Assembly: GCF_002289575.1 (NCBI RefSeq)
Contig: NZ_NTGA01000012.1
Coordinates: 1-64,000 of the forward strand
Length of the DNA stretch: 64,000 nt
Source: Dietzia natronolimnaea
Lineage (GTDB): Bacteria > Actinomycetota > Actinomycetes > Mycobacteriales > Mycobacteriaceae
Reading direction: 5' to 3'
Of the stretch, positions 50,916 to 58,540 are shown in pieces. Position 1 is the first letter of the stretch, and every line of letters starts with the position of its first letter. The position numbers were made by a program, and so were the translations under genes. The notes below the pieces were generated by a model. It was not told the DNA's origin. It was given only the letters and a program-made list of their open reading frames with translations, and did not search any database.

Positions 50916-51937
50916 TCCGCCCGGCGCCACCCGGGCACTGCCCCGCATACGAGCGCTACGCCGCCCTGCCCAAGGCGCACCTGCACGTCCACCTCGAGGC
51001 CGCCATGCGCCCCGGGACGATGCGCGAGTGGTGCGCCGAGGACGGCGTGGAGGTCCCGCCGCTCGTCGACTTCCCCCACTTCACCGGCTTCCTCGACGCC
51101 TACGGAGTGCTCATCTCTCTGCTGCACACCCCGGAGCGGCTCGGCCGACTGCTCGACGAGGTGGTGGCCGACGCCGCCGCCCAGGGCGTCGTGGCGCTCG
51201 AGTTCGCCTCCATCCCGGACAAGTCGGCCGCCTTCGACTCGGCCGAGGAGGCCCTGGAGTTCATCCTGCCCGCCGCCTCGGCCGCCGGCCGGCGCCACGG
51301 GGTGTGGACCGGTGCCATCGTGAGCATCGACCGCGGGGCCGGGCCCGGGCACGCACTGGAGGCCGCCGGGCTCGCGGCACGGTTCGCGGAGCGAGGTGTC
51401 GTGGCCGTGGGCCTCGTGGCCGACGAACGTGGCAACCCCGTGGCCGACGCGGCGGAGGCCTTCGCGATCGCCCGCGAGGCCGGTCTGGGTGTCGTGCCGC
51501 ACGCCGGCGAGCTGGCCGGACCGGAGGAGGTGAGGTCCGCACTCGACCTGGGCGTCGACCGGATCCAGCACGGCGTCCGCGCAGCGGAGGACCCCCGGGT
51601 GGTGGCGGAGCTCGCCGCCAGCGGGGTCTGTCTGGACGTCTGCCCGAGCTCGAACGTCATCCTCGGCGTGTATCCCACGCTCGCCGAGCACCCGCTGCCC
51701 ACACTGCTGGACGCCGGGGTGCGTTGCTCGATCGGTGCCGACGACCCGTTGCTGTTCGGAGTCGACGTGGTGGACGAGTACGTACTGGCGCACGAGCAGA
51801 TGGGCATACCGGACGCGGGTCTCGCGGGGTGCGCGCGGGCGTCGATCGACTCGTCCTTCGCTCCCGCCGATCTCAAGCGCGGCGCCCTGGCAGGGGTGGA
51901 CGACTGGGAACGCGAGGCCGGGCAGCTGCCCGGGTGA
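50912..51937 (+). CDS. Adenosine deaminase family protein
   Basis: A 341-residue TIM-barrel metal hydrolase. The N-terminal metal motif is HVHLEAA (H25, H27), where Ala follows the Glu in place of the usual Asp/Glu-Gly; HAGE supplies the catalytic Glu near 195, RIQHGVRA the next His and SIGADDPLLFG the Asp pair near 285. It could deaminate adenosine, adenine or a related aminopurine. The GTG start lies in the symporter stop (GTGA) with AAGGAG upstream, so it is co-translated with the amino acid carrier. Confidence 0.85.
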   Translation: MIRPAPPGHCPAYERYAALPKAHLHVHLEAAMRPGTMREWCAEDGVEVPPLVDFPHFTGFLDAYGVLISLLHTPERLGRLLDEVVADAAAQGVVALEFASIPDKSAAFDSAEEALEFILPAASAAGRRHGVWTGAIVSIDRGAGPGHALEAAGLAARFAERGVVAVGLVADERGNPVADAAEAFAIAREAGLGVVPHAGELAGPEEVRSALDLGVDRIQHGVRAAEDPRVVAELAASGVCLDVCPSSNVILGVYPTLAEHPLPTLLDAGVRCSIGADDPLLFGVDVVDEYVLAHEQMGIPDAGLAGCARASIDSSFAPADLKRGALAGVDDWEREAGQLPG

Positions 51938-51977
51938 CCCCGACCACGCTCACGTCAGGGGTGATCGTCAATGCCGC

Positions 51978-52373
51978 TCAGGCGCCGCGGCGGATCCGGT
52001 CGGCCGCGAGGATCATCGGCACCTGCAACGGCAGTCGACCCCACGCGATCGCCTGGTAGGGCCACACGGGCTTGCGGCGCCAGGCCCGCACCATCTGGAT
52101 GTTCCCGGGCAGTACCCCCACGAACAGCGCCACGGCCGCCGCCCCACCGAGCGCGCGGGTCCGCGGGACGGCCAGCAGCGCCGCCACGGCCATCTCGGCC
52201 ACGCCAGATCCGTAGGTCCACGCCCGGGCGCTGCCGGGCAGCTCCGGCGGGATCAACCCGTCGAATGGGCGGGGCGCCACGAAGTGCAGGGCGCCCATCG
52301 CCCCCAGAGCGGCGGGCATGGACCAGTACCGGACGGCGCGTGCCGTGTCTTTGAGTGCCGTGTCGTTTCCCAT
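51978..52373 (-). CDS. DoxX-like integral membrane protein
   Basis: A 131-residue protein with four predicted membrane helices, resembling the DoxX family (RYWSMPAALGAMGALHFVAPRPFDGLIPPELPG, then GSGVAEMAVAALLAVP). Family members are linked to redox/thiol stress or quinone systems, but function here is unknown. TAGTGT (52381-52386) ends 7 nt before the ATG. Convergent with the deaminase-family gene. Confidence 0.8.
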   Translation of the reverse strand: MGNDTALKDTARAVRYWSMPAALGAMGALHFVAPRPFDGLIPPELPGSARAWTYGSGVAEMAVAALLAVPRTRALGGAAAVALFVGVLPGNIQMVRAWRRKPVWPYQAIAWGRLPLQVPMILAADRIRRGA

Positions 52374-52424
52374 TCGCCCGACACTACGGCCCCCCGGGGA
52401 GGACCGGTGGTCGACGACACGTCC

Positions 52425-53420
52425 TCACCGGAGGTTCGGCAGCACCTGCTCCCCGATCAGCCGCAGCGACTCCCACGCGGCGTCGACCGGCATCCCGCCA
52501 CACAGCGGGTGGCTGGCGATCAGGCCCAGTTCGCGCGCCCGGACCCGCTCGACGAGCTCGTCCGGGGTGGCCACCAGGTACACCCCCTCGGCACGCAGGT
52601 CCTCGACCGAGCGCGCGTCGGAGTGCACGAACGAACTCCGTCCGGGCCCCATCTGCCAGGCGCGGTAGGCCTCCGCGTCGGCGAGCAGGTGGCCGCCGTA
52701 CCGCTCCCAGAAGGAGTCGGGGTCGTGGGCGCAGAACACCGCGGCGGGTCCGGGGACCGGGGCCACGACCAGTCCGGGCTCGTGCCCGTTCGCGCGGCAT
52801 TCGGCGCGGTAGAGCTCGGTGAGCGCGGGATCGTCGAGCTGGGGCTGGTAGTGCATCCCGAGCCGTCCCGCCCGCCGCGCGGCCGCACCCCCGCCACCGA
52901 GGAAGACCAGCGGATACGGCGACGAGAACGGCTTCGGTGTCACCGCCGCGCGCCGCGTGCCGTCGACCGGATCGTCTCCGACGGGCTCCCCCGCCCACGC
53001 CGCGAGCAAGGTCTCCAGTTGCCGCTCGAGGCGAGCGCCCCGCCCCTTCCAGTCCCGCGAGTGCATCGCGTACTCGACCGGCCGGTAGCCGAGGCCGAAG
53101 GTGAAGCTCACCCGTCCGGATGCCACGTGGTCGAGGACGGCGATGTCCTCGGCCAGTCGGATGGGGTCGTACAGGGGCGCGACGAGTGCCCACACCGCGA
53201 TCTGGATCCGTTCGGTCACCGCGGCGACCGCCGCCGCCGCGATGAGCGGCGAGGGGAGATAACCGTCCTCCGACCCGTGGTGCTCGGAGAGGTTGACGGC
53301 GTCGTGGCCCGTCTCCTCCGCGTATCGGGCCATGTCGAGGGCTGCGCGGTAGCGATCCCGCCGCTCGGCCGCGTCCGCCCCGGGCGCGCGGAAGTCGAAG
53401 CGGGTGACGACGTAGACCAT
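52425..53420 (-). CDS. Luciferase-like (LLM class) flavin-dependent oxidoreductase
   Basis: A 331-residue TIM-barrel flavoprotein of the bacterial luciferase family, FMN or F420 dependent. Typical features are YAEETGHDAVNLSEHHGSEDGY near residue 35, PIRLAEDIAVLDHVASGRVSFTFGLGYRP near 85 and PLVFLGGGGAAARRAGRLG. The ATG shares a base with the stop of the upstream acyl-CoA synthetase (TGATG), so the two form one operon that is likely involved in lipid or alkyl-chain oxidation. Confidence 0.9.
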   Translation of the reverse strand: MVYVVTRFDFRAPGADAAERRDRYRAALDMARYAEETGHDAVNLSEHHGSEDGYLPSPLIAAAAVAAVTERIQIAVWALVAPLYDPIRLAEDIAVLDHVASGRVSFTFGLGYRPVEYAMHSRDWKGRGARLERQLETLLAAWAGEPVGDDPVDGTRRAAVTPKPFSSPYPLVFLGGGGAAARRAGRLGMHYQPQLDDPALTELYRAECRANGHEPGLVVAPVPGPAAVFCAHDPDSFWERYGGHLLADAEAYRAWQMGPGRSSFVHSDARSVEDLRAEGVYLVATPDELVERVRARELGLIASHPLCGGMPVDAAWESLRLIGEQVLPNLR

Positions 53421-55033
53421 CAGAGCCCGGCACCCGCGCGGGAGTCGGCGAGCACCGAATAGGACGTGCCGCGCTCCTCCCGCTCCCACCAGGTGTCGCC
53501 GCCACCGGTGCCGCCCACGCCGTCCTCGATCAGCTCGCGCTTGAGGACCTTGTTGGTCGCGGTGGTGGGGAGCGCGTCCGAGACCCGCACCCAGCGCGGC
53601 CACGCCTTGGGCGAGAGGTCGGGCTGGGCGGCCAGGAACTCCTCGAGGCCGGCGGGGTCGAGCTCGCCGTCGTGGCGTATCACCACGGCCACGGCGAGCT
53701 GGTCCCCGACGCCGCGGGGGTCGGGCAGTCCGTACACCGCCGCCCGGGAGACCGCGGGATGGCGGAGGATGATCTCCTCGACGATGCCGGCTGCCATGTT
53801 CTCCCCGTCGACCCGCAGCCAGTCACCGCTGCGACCGGCCATGTACACGTTGCCGTCCACGTCCCGGTACGCCAGGTCGCCCGACCAGTACATCCCGTCC
53901 CGCATCCGCTCCGAGGTGGCCTGCTCGTTGTTGTAGTAGCCGGCGAAGAAGCCCGCGCCCTCGGTGTTGACCAGCTCGCCCACACACTCGTCGAGATTGG
54001 CCACCGCCCCGTTGTCGTCGAACACCGCCCGGGGGCACTCGGTCGCCGTCGCCGGGTCGTACACCGCGACCCCCGGGAACGGCTCGCCGATCGACTCGAG
54101 CGGTGAGTTCTCGGTCCGGACCACGATGATCGCCAGTTCGGTGGAGCCGTAGGCATCCCGGACGGTGCAGCCGAAGCGCTCGGCGAACGCGGGGATGTCC
54201 TTGGCCGCCGCCTCGTTCCCGAAGGCCGCACGGAGCGTGGTCTCGGCGTCGTCGGGGCGGGGCGGGGTGTCGAGAATGTACGCGAGTGGCTTGCCCACGT
54301 AGTTCATGTACGTGACCCCGTACCTGCGGATGTCGTCGCCGAAGCGGGTCGCGCTGAAGCGGCGGGCGAGCGCCATGGTGGCGCCCACGGCGATCGCGGG
54401 CGAGAAGCCTCCCATGATGGCGTTGGAGTGGAACAGCGGCATGGACAGGTACAGCACGTCATCGGCGGTGAGCTCGAAGGACGGCGCGAGCGCCTCCCCC
54501 GACATGGTGACCGTGAAGTTCCCCACCCGGACCGCCTTGGGGTCGCCGGAGGTCCCCGAGGTGAATATGAGCATGAACGGGTCGCCCGCGTCGGCCGGCG
54601 GGAGACCCGCCGACGGTTCGGACGAGGCGACCGTGGCCGCCCATTCGTCCGAGTCCGTGTCGATGATCGTGACGTCCCCCAGGTCCAGCCCGTCGAGCAG
54701 GGGCGCGAGCTGGGAGTCGGTGAGCAGGAGCTGGCAGTCCGCGCGTCTGATGTCGCGGGCCAGTCCCTCGCCGCGCCGGGTGGCGTTGATCCCGGCGACG
54801 ACGATCCCGCCGAGGGCGCCGGCGGCGAGTGCGTAGAGCATCTCCGGGGTGTTCTCCAGGAGCGTGCCCACATGGCGAGGTCGGGAGTCGTCGAGCATCG
54901 CGTCCAGGGCGCCGGCGCGGCGGTCGGCGCCCGAGACGTACTCACGCCAGGTGACGGTCAGGTCCTCGTAGCGGATCGCCGGGGAGTCGGAGTCGGCGTG
55001 TCGGCGGAGTTGTTCGCGAACGGTGTCGGCCAT
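53420..55033 (-). CDS. Acyl-CoA synthetase, FadD17-like
   Basis: A 537-residue ANL ligase clearly resembling mycobacterial FadD17: DLFMLIFTSGTSGDPKAV-type P-loop near residue 175, LSMPLFHSNA, TYMNYVGKPLAYIL, YGSTELA and YWSGDLAYRD with RSGDWLRVDGENM. It activates a long-chain or sterol-side-chain acid to its CoA ester. The ATG at 55033 follows GAGGA. A perfect CRP/GlxR site lies 27-42 bp upstream. It leads the LLM oxidoreductase gene. Confidence 0.9.
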   Translation of the reverse strand: MADTVREQLRRHADSDSPAIRYEDLTVTWREYVSGADRRAGALDAMLDDSRPRHVGTLLENTPEMLYALAAGALGGIVVAGINATRRGEGLARDIRRADCQLLLTDSQLAPLLDGLDLGDVTIIDTDSDEWAATVASSEPSAGLPPADAGDPFMLIFTSGTSGDPKAVRVGNFTVTMSGEALAPSFELTADDVLYLSMPLFHSNAIMGGFSPAIAVGATMALARRFSATRFGDDIRRYGVTYMNYVGKPLAYILDTPPRPDDAETTLRAAFGNEAAAKDIPAFAERFGCTVRDAYGSTELAIIVVRTENSPLESIGEPFPGVAVYDPATATECPRAVFDDNGAVANLDECVGELVNTEGAGFFAGYYNNEQATSERMRDGMYWSGDLAYRDVDGNVYMAGRSGDWLRVDGENMAAGIVEEIILRHPAVSRAAVYGLPDPRGVGDQLAVAVVIRHDGELDPAGLEEFLAAQPDLSPKAWPRWVRVSDALPTTATNKVLKRELIEDGVGGTGGGDTWWEREERGTSYSVLADSRAGAGL

Positions 55034-55059
55034 GGGGATCCTCGGAAGCGAGAGAAAGG

Positions 55060-55075
55060 TGTGACTCAGATCACA
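55060..55075. promoter_or_regulatory. Perfect CRP/GlxR-type operator
   Basis: TGTGACTCAGATCACA matches TGTGA-N6-TCACA at all ten positions. It lies between the araC-type gene and fadD17-like gene, 27-42 bp upstream of the latter's start. A cAMP/CRP-family regulator such as GlxR probably controls the synthetase operon. Confidence 0.8.
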
Positions 55076-55095
55076 GCGAGTTGAGCTGACACTCG

Positions 55096-56151
55096 TCAGG
55101 AAAGTCCGACCGTCGATCGCCCCGCGACTCCCGTCCCCTTCCTGTCCGCCCGGAACTGCCTGGCCGTGACCCCCCACCACCGGCGCGCGTACTGACTGAA
55201 CGTCGTCACGTCGTCGAGCGCGAGGGCCGAGGCGATCTGATAGAGGGGGATCTCGGTGGTGGCCAGCAGGCGGGCGGCCACATCGCGGCGCGCCTCGTCC
55301 CGGATCGCGGTGAACGAGGTGCCCTCGCCGGTGAGGTGCCGCTGCAGGGTCCGCGGGGAGACCGAGAGGAGCCCGGCGACGTCACCGAGGGTCGAGGTCC
55401 CGGTGTCGAGGGACCGCAGCAGCAGTGCCCTGGTCCGCTCGCTGTAGGTCTGGTCTCGCGCGGGGCCGTGCTGGTCCAGGTAGCTCAGGGCGAGCTCATG
55501 GGCCATCAGGTCGCCGCCGGTGATCTCCCGGCCGAGGAGCACGGCGGGGACGCGGAGCATCGCGGCCGTCGCGAAGGGTCTGGCCGGGGCGGCGAAGAGC
55601 TCCCGGTAGCGGCCCGGTGCCGTGTTGAGCGCGTTCGGCAGCTCGACCGACAGCAGTCCGTACTCTCCCCCGAGGAGCGCGAGCATGGACCGGTGGAGGA
55701 ACAGCAGGACCAGGTCGACCGCCTGGGGCGGCAGCGCGGCCGCGTCGTCGCGGTAGCCGAACCGCACCCCCAGCACATCGGGGTCCCCCTCCGGATCGGC
55801 GACCACGGTGATCTCGAGCGAGCGGGCGTGGAAGAAGAGATACTTGGAGGTGATCTCCAACGCCCGGGTGGTGGTCGGAGCGTGCCGGATGGCGGCGGCC
55901 ACGGGTCCGAGCAGTCCCAGATCCTGGCGCAACGCCACCCGCAGGCCGAAGTCCGGACAGCGCAGTTCCACCGCCGCGGTCTCGAGGAGGAGCCCGATCG
56001 CGAGGTCCTGCACGAGGATCTCGTCGCTGTCCAGGGCGCCGCGCGGCAGCCCGCAGTGCAGCGTCAGGTCGTCGGCGTCGCCCCCGAGTTCGTCGATCAC
56101 GGCCCTGACGCCCCGCAGTCCCGCAGATCGCACATATGCCACGGGGAACAC
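55096..56151 (-). CDS. AraC family regulator, VirS-like
   Basis: About 351 residues: an N-terminal OruR/VirS-type effector domain (ELRCPDFGLRVALRQDLGLLGPVAAAIRHAPT) and a C-terminal AraC DNA-binding domain (LLSVSPRTLQRHLTGEGTSF, IASALALDDVTTFSQYARRWWGV). Start is uncertain: GTG 56151 is chosen from VirS alignment by eye; TTG 56178 and GTG 56142 or 56133 are alternatives. It is divergent from a flavin monooxygenase-SDR operon, the arrangement of virS and mymA in M. tuberculosis. Confidence 0.85.
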   Translation of the reverse strand: MFPVAYVRSAGLRGVRAVIDELGGDADDLTLHCGLPRGALDSDEILVQDLAIGLLLETAAVELRCPDFGLRVALRQDLGLLGPVAAAIRHAPTTTRALEITSKYLFFHARSLEITVVADPEGDPDVLGVRFGYRDDAAALPPQAVDLVLLFLHRSMLALLGGEYGLLSVELPNALNTAPGRYRELFAAPARPFATAAMLRVPAVLLGREITGGDLMAHELALSYLDQHGPARDQTYSERTRALLLRSLDTGTSTLGDVAGLLSVSPRTLQRHLTGEGTSFTAIRDEARRDVAARLLATTEIPLYQIASALALDDVTTFSQYARRWWGVTARQFRADRKGTGVAGRSTVGLS

Positions 56152-56233
56152 TGTCGGCCGAATGGCGCGATAGAGCAACCTCTTGGCGTATTACGGCAAC
56201 TTATCGAGGCAGATCGGCGCTATCGTCCTCTTC

Positions 56234-57742
56234 ATGACAGCCTCAGCTGACCGCCGCCCCCCGGCCGGCGCACCCGAGAACCCGCTGGACCTCCTGATCG
56301 TCGGCGCCGGCATCTCCGGCATCGACCTGGCGCACCACGTCCGCAACGCCTTTCCCCACTGGTCGTGGGAGGTCCACGACGCCCAGGACGACCTGGGCGG
56401 GACCTGGCACACGTTCCGCTACCCGGGCATCCGCTCGGATTCGGACATGGCCACGTTCGGATTCCCGTTCCGCCCCTGGCCGCACTCGTCGACCCTCGGG
56501 CAGGGCGAGGAAATCAAGGAGTACATCCGCGACACCGCCCGGGAGTGCGGAGTCCTCGAACGCCTACACCTGGGCTCCTGGATCCGGAACGCCGACTGGC
56601 ACGGCGAGAAGGGCCTGTGGAAGGTCACGAGCGTCCGGACCGAGAACGGGACCACCAGCGAGCGCACGGTGTGGACCCGCCGTCTGCACTTCGGCGCCGG
56701 GTACTACTCCCACTCGGCCGGCTTCCGGCCCGACTTCCCGGGGGAGGAGGCGTTCGCCGGTGAGATCATCCACCCCCAGCACTGGCCCGAGAACGTCGAG
56801 TACGCGGGACGCAAGTTCATCGTGATCGGCTCCGGCGCCACCGCCGTCACCCTCGTTCCGGCTCTCGAGCAGCTCGGCGCCGAGGTCACCATGCTCCAGC
56901 GCACCCCGAGCTATGTGGCCCCGCTCCCGGAGAAGGACATCATCAGCGCCGTGTGGAAGCGCGTCCTGCCGACGCAGGCGGCCTACCGCGCCGCCCGGTT
57001 CACCCACGGCGCCCGGGACATGGCGCAGTACATCGTCGCCCAGCGGTTCCCCTGGGCGTTCAAGCAAGGGCTGCGGACCCTGCAGGGCCGCTACATCTCG
57101 CGTGCACAGATCAACGAGCACTTCACACCGTCCTACAAGCCCTGGGACCAGCGGGTGTGCAAGGCCCCGGACGGGGACATCTTCCGGGCGATCCAGCGGG
57201 GCGCGCGGGTGGTGACCGGGCACATCGACACGTTCACCGAACGTGGGATCCGCCTGAGGTCCGGGGTGGAACTGGAGGCCGACGTCATCGTCTCCGCCAC
57301 CGGCCTGGAACTCGAGGCGTTCGGCGGCGGAACCCTGAGCATCGACGGCCGCGAGCTCAAGCCCGAGGACCTGACCACCTACCGCGGGATGATGCTCGGC
57401 GGCGTGCCCAACCTCAGCTTCACGGTGGGGTACGTCAACGCCTCCTGGACGCTGCGCGCGGACATGGTCTCCCGGTACATGGTCAAGCTGTGGCGGGCCG
57501 GGGAGAAGAACGGGGAGAAGATCTACGCACCGATCCCGCCGCAGGAGAAAGGGGACCGGCCACTGTTGGACCTCGACGCCGGCTACGTCCGACGCGGCGT
57601 GCACAAGTTCCCCCGACAGGGCACCGCCCGGCCCTGGACCTACGTGCAGAACTACCTCGCCGAGATCCCCGAGCTGACCTTCGGTGACCAGCGCCGCGAC
57701 ATGGCGTTCGACGCACAGATCCCGCAGGAGGCCGTCCGATGA
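56234..57742 (+). CDS. Flavin-containing (Baeyer-Villiger-type) monooxygenase, MymA-like
   Basis: A 502-residue FAD/NADPH monooxygenase. Two Rossmann motifs: VGAGISGIDLA (about 23-33) and VIGSGATAVTLVPAL (about 200). Between them, FAGEIIHPQHWP fits the Baeyer-Villiger/FMO fingerprint FxGxxxHxxxWP. Substrates of such enzymes include ketones and heteroatom compounds; MymA acts in mycolate-related envelope maintenance. TATCGT (56221-56226) ends 7 nt before the ATG. Its stop overlaps the SDR start (ATGA). Confidence 0.9.
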   Translation: MTASADRRPPAGAPENPLDLLIVGAGISGIDLAHHVRNAFPHWSWEVHDAQDDLGGTWHTFRYPGIRSDSDMATFGFPFRPWPHSSTLGQGEEIKEYIRDTARECGVLERLHLGSWIRNADWHGEKGLWKVTSVRTENGTTSERTVWTRRLHFGAGYYSHSAGFRPDFPGEEAFAGEIIHPQHWPENVEYAGRKFIVIGSGATAVTLVPALEQLGAEVTMLQRTPSYVAPLPEKDIISAVWKRVLPTQAAYRAARFTHGARDMAQYIVAQRFPWAFKQGLRTLQGRYISRAQINEHFTPSYKPWDQRVCKAPDGDIFRAIQRGARVVTGHIDTFTERGIRLRSGVELEADVIVSATGLELEAFGGGTLSIDGRELKPEDLTTYRGMMLGGVPNLSFTVGYVNASWTLRADMVSRYMVKLWRAGEKNGEKIYAPIPPQEKGDRPLLDLDAGYVRRGVHKFPRQGTARPWTYVQNYLAEIPELTFGDQRRDMAFDAQIPQEAVR

Positions 57743-58512
57743 CCCGCCGCATCCTCATCACCGGTGCCGCCTCGGGGCTGGGCTTGGCGCTCGCCCGCGA
57801 ATACCTCGCCGGTGGGGACGACGTCATCCTCACCGACCTCCACCCGGAGGCGCCGCCCGCCGTGCGCGAGCTCGGCGGACAGTGGAGCTACCTGACGCTC
57901 GACGTGACGAACGACGACGACTGGGCCGCGGCCGCGCTCGCCGTCGACAGGTTGGACATTCTCATCAACAACGCGGGGATCGCGGTCGGCGGACGACTCG
58001 ACGCCACGTCCATGGACACGTGGAAGCGCATAGTGGACATCAACCTTCTCGGCGTGGTCCGCGGGTGCAAGACAATGGTCCCCAAGCTCGGCCGCGGCGG
58101 GCGGGTCGTCATCACCGCCTCCGCCGCCGGCCTGGTGCACGCTCCCTCCATGGGGGCCTACAACGCGACCAAGGCGGCAGCGGTCGCCCTGGCGGAGACG
58201 CTCGACGCCGAGCTGCGGCACCGCGGCATCTCCACCTCCGTGATCTGCCCGCTGTTCTTCCGCTCGGGCCTCGCGGATTCGTTGTCCGGGGATGACCCCA
58301 AGGCCGACGAGGCAGCCCGCATGCTGCTCTCCAAGACGCCGCTCACGTCGGAGAAGGTCGCCGCGCGGTCGGTCCGGGGCATCCAGGCCCGGCGGGTGGT
58401 CATCACCCCGGACGCGCTGAGCACTCTCACGTGGTACACCAAGCGGTTCACCCGGATCCCTTTCCTGGCGGGGACCCGTCTCATCGGCCGCGTGGTCGAA
58501 CGGCAGGGTTAA
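57739..58512 (+). CDS. Short-chain dehydrogenase/reductase
   Basis: A 257-residue classical SDR: cofactor motif TGAASGLG (about 8-15), NNAG (about 76), catalytic Ser in ITASAAG and YNATK with the Tyr-Lys pair near 143-147. The C-terminal tail is basic, possibly membrane-associated. Co-translated with the monooxygenase. In the mymA operon an SDR also accompanies the monooxygenase, supporting a common pathway that oxidises then reduces carbonyl intermediates. Confidence 0.92.
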   Translation: MTRRILITGAASGLGLALAREYLAGGDDVILTDLHPEAPPAVRELGGQWSYLTLDVTNDDDWAAAALAVDRLDILINNAGIAVGGRLDATSMDTWKRIVDINLLGVVRGCKTMVPKLGRGGRVVITASAAGLVHAPSMGAYNATKAAAVALAETLDAELRHRGISTSVICPLFFRSGLADSLSGDDPKADEAARMLLSKTPLTSEKVAARSVRGIQARRVVITPDALSTLTWYTKRFTRIPFLAGTRLIGRVVERQG

Positions 58513-58540
58513 GCAGCCTTTTGAGCGGCAATATCGGGGT

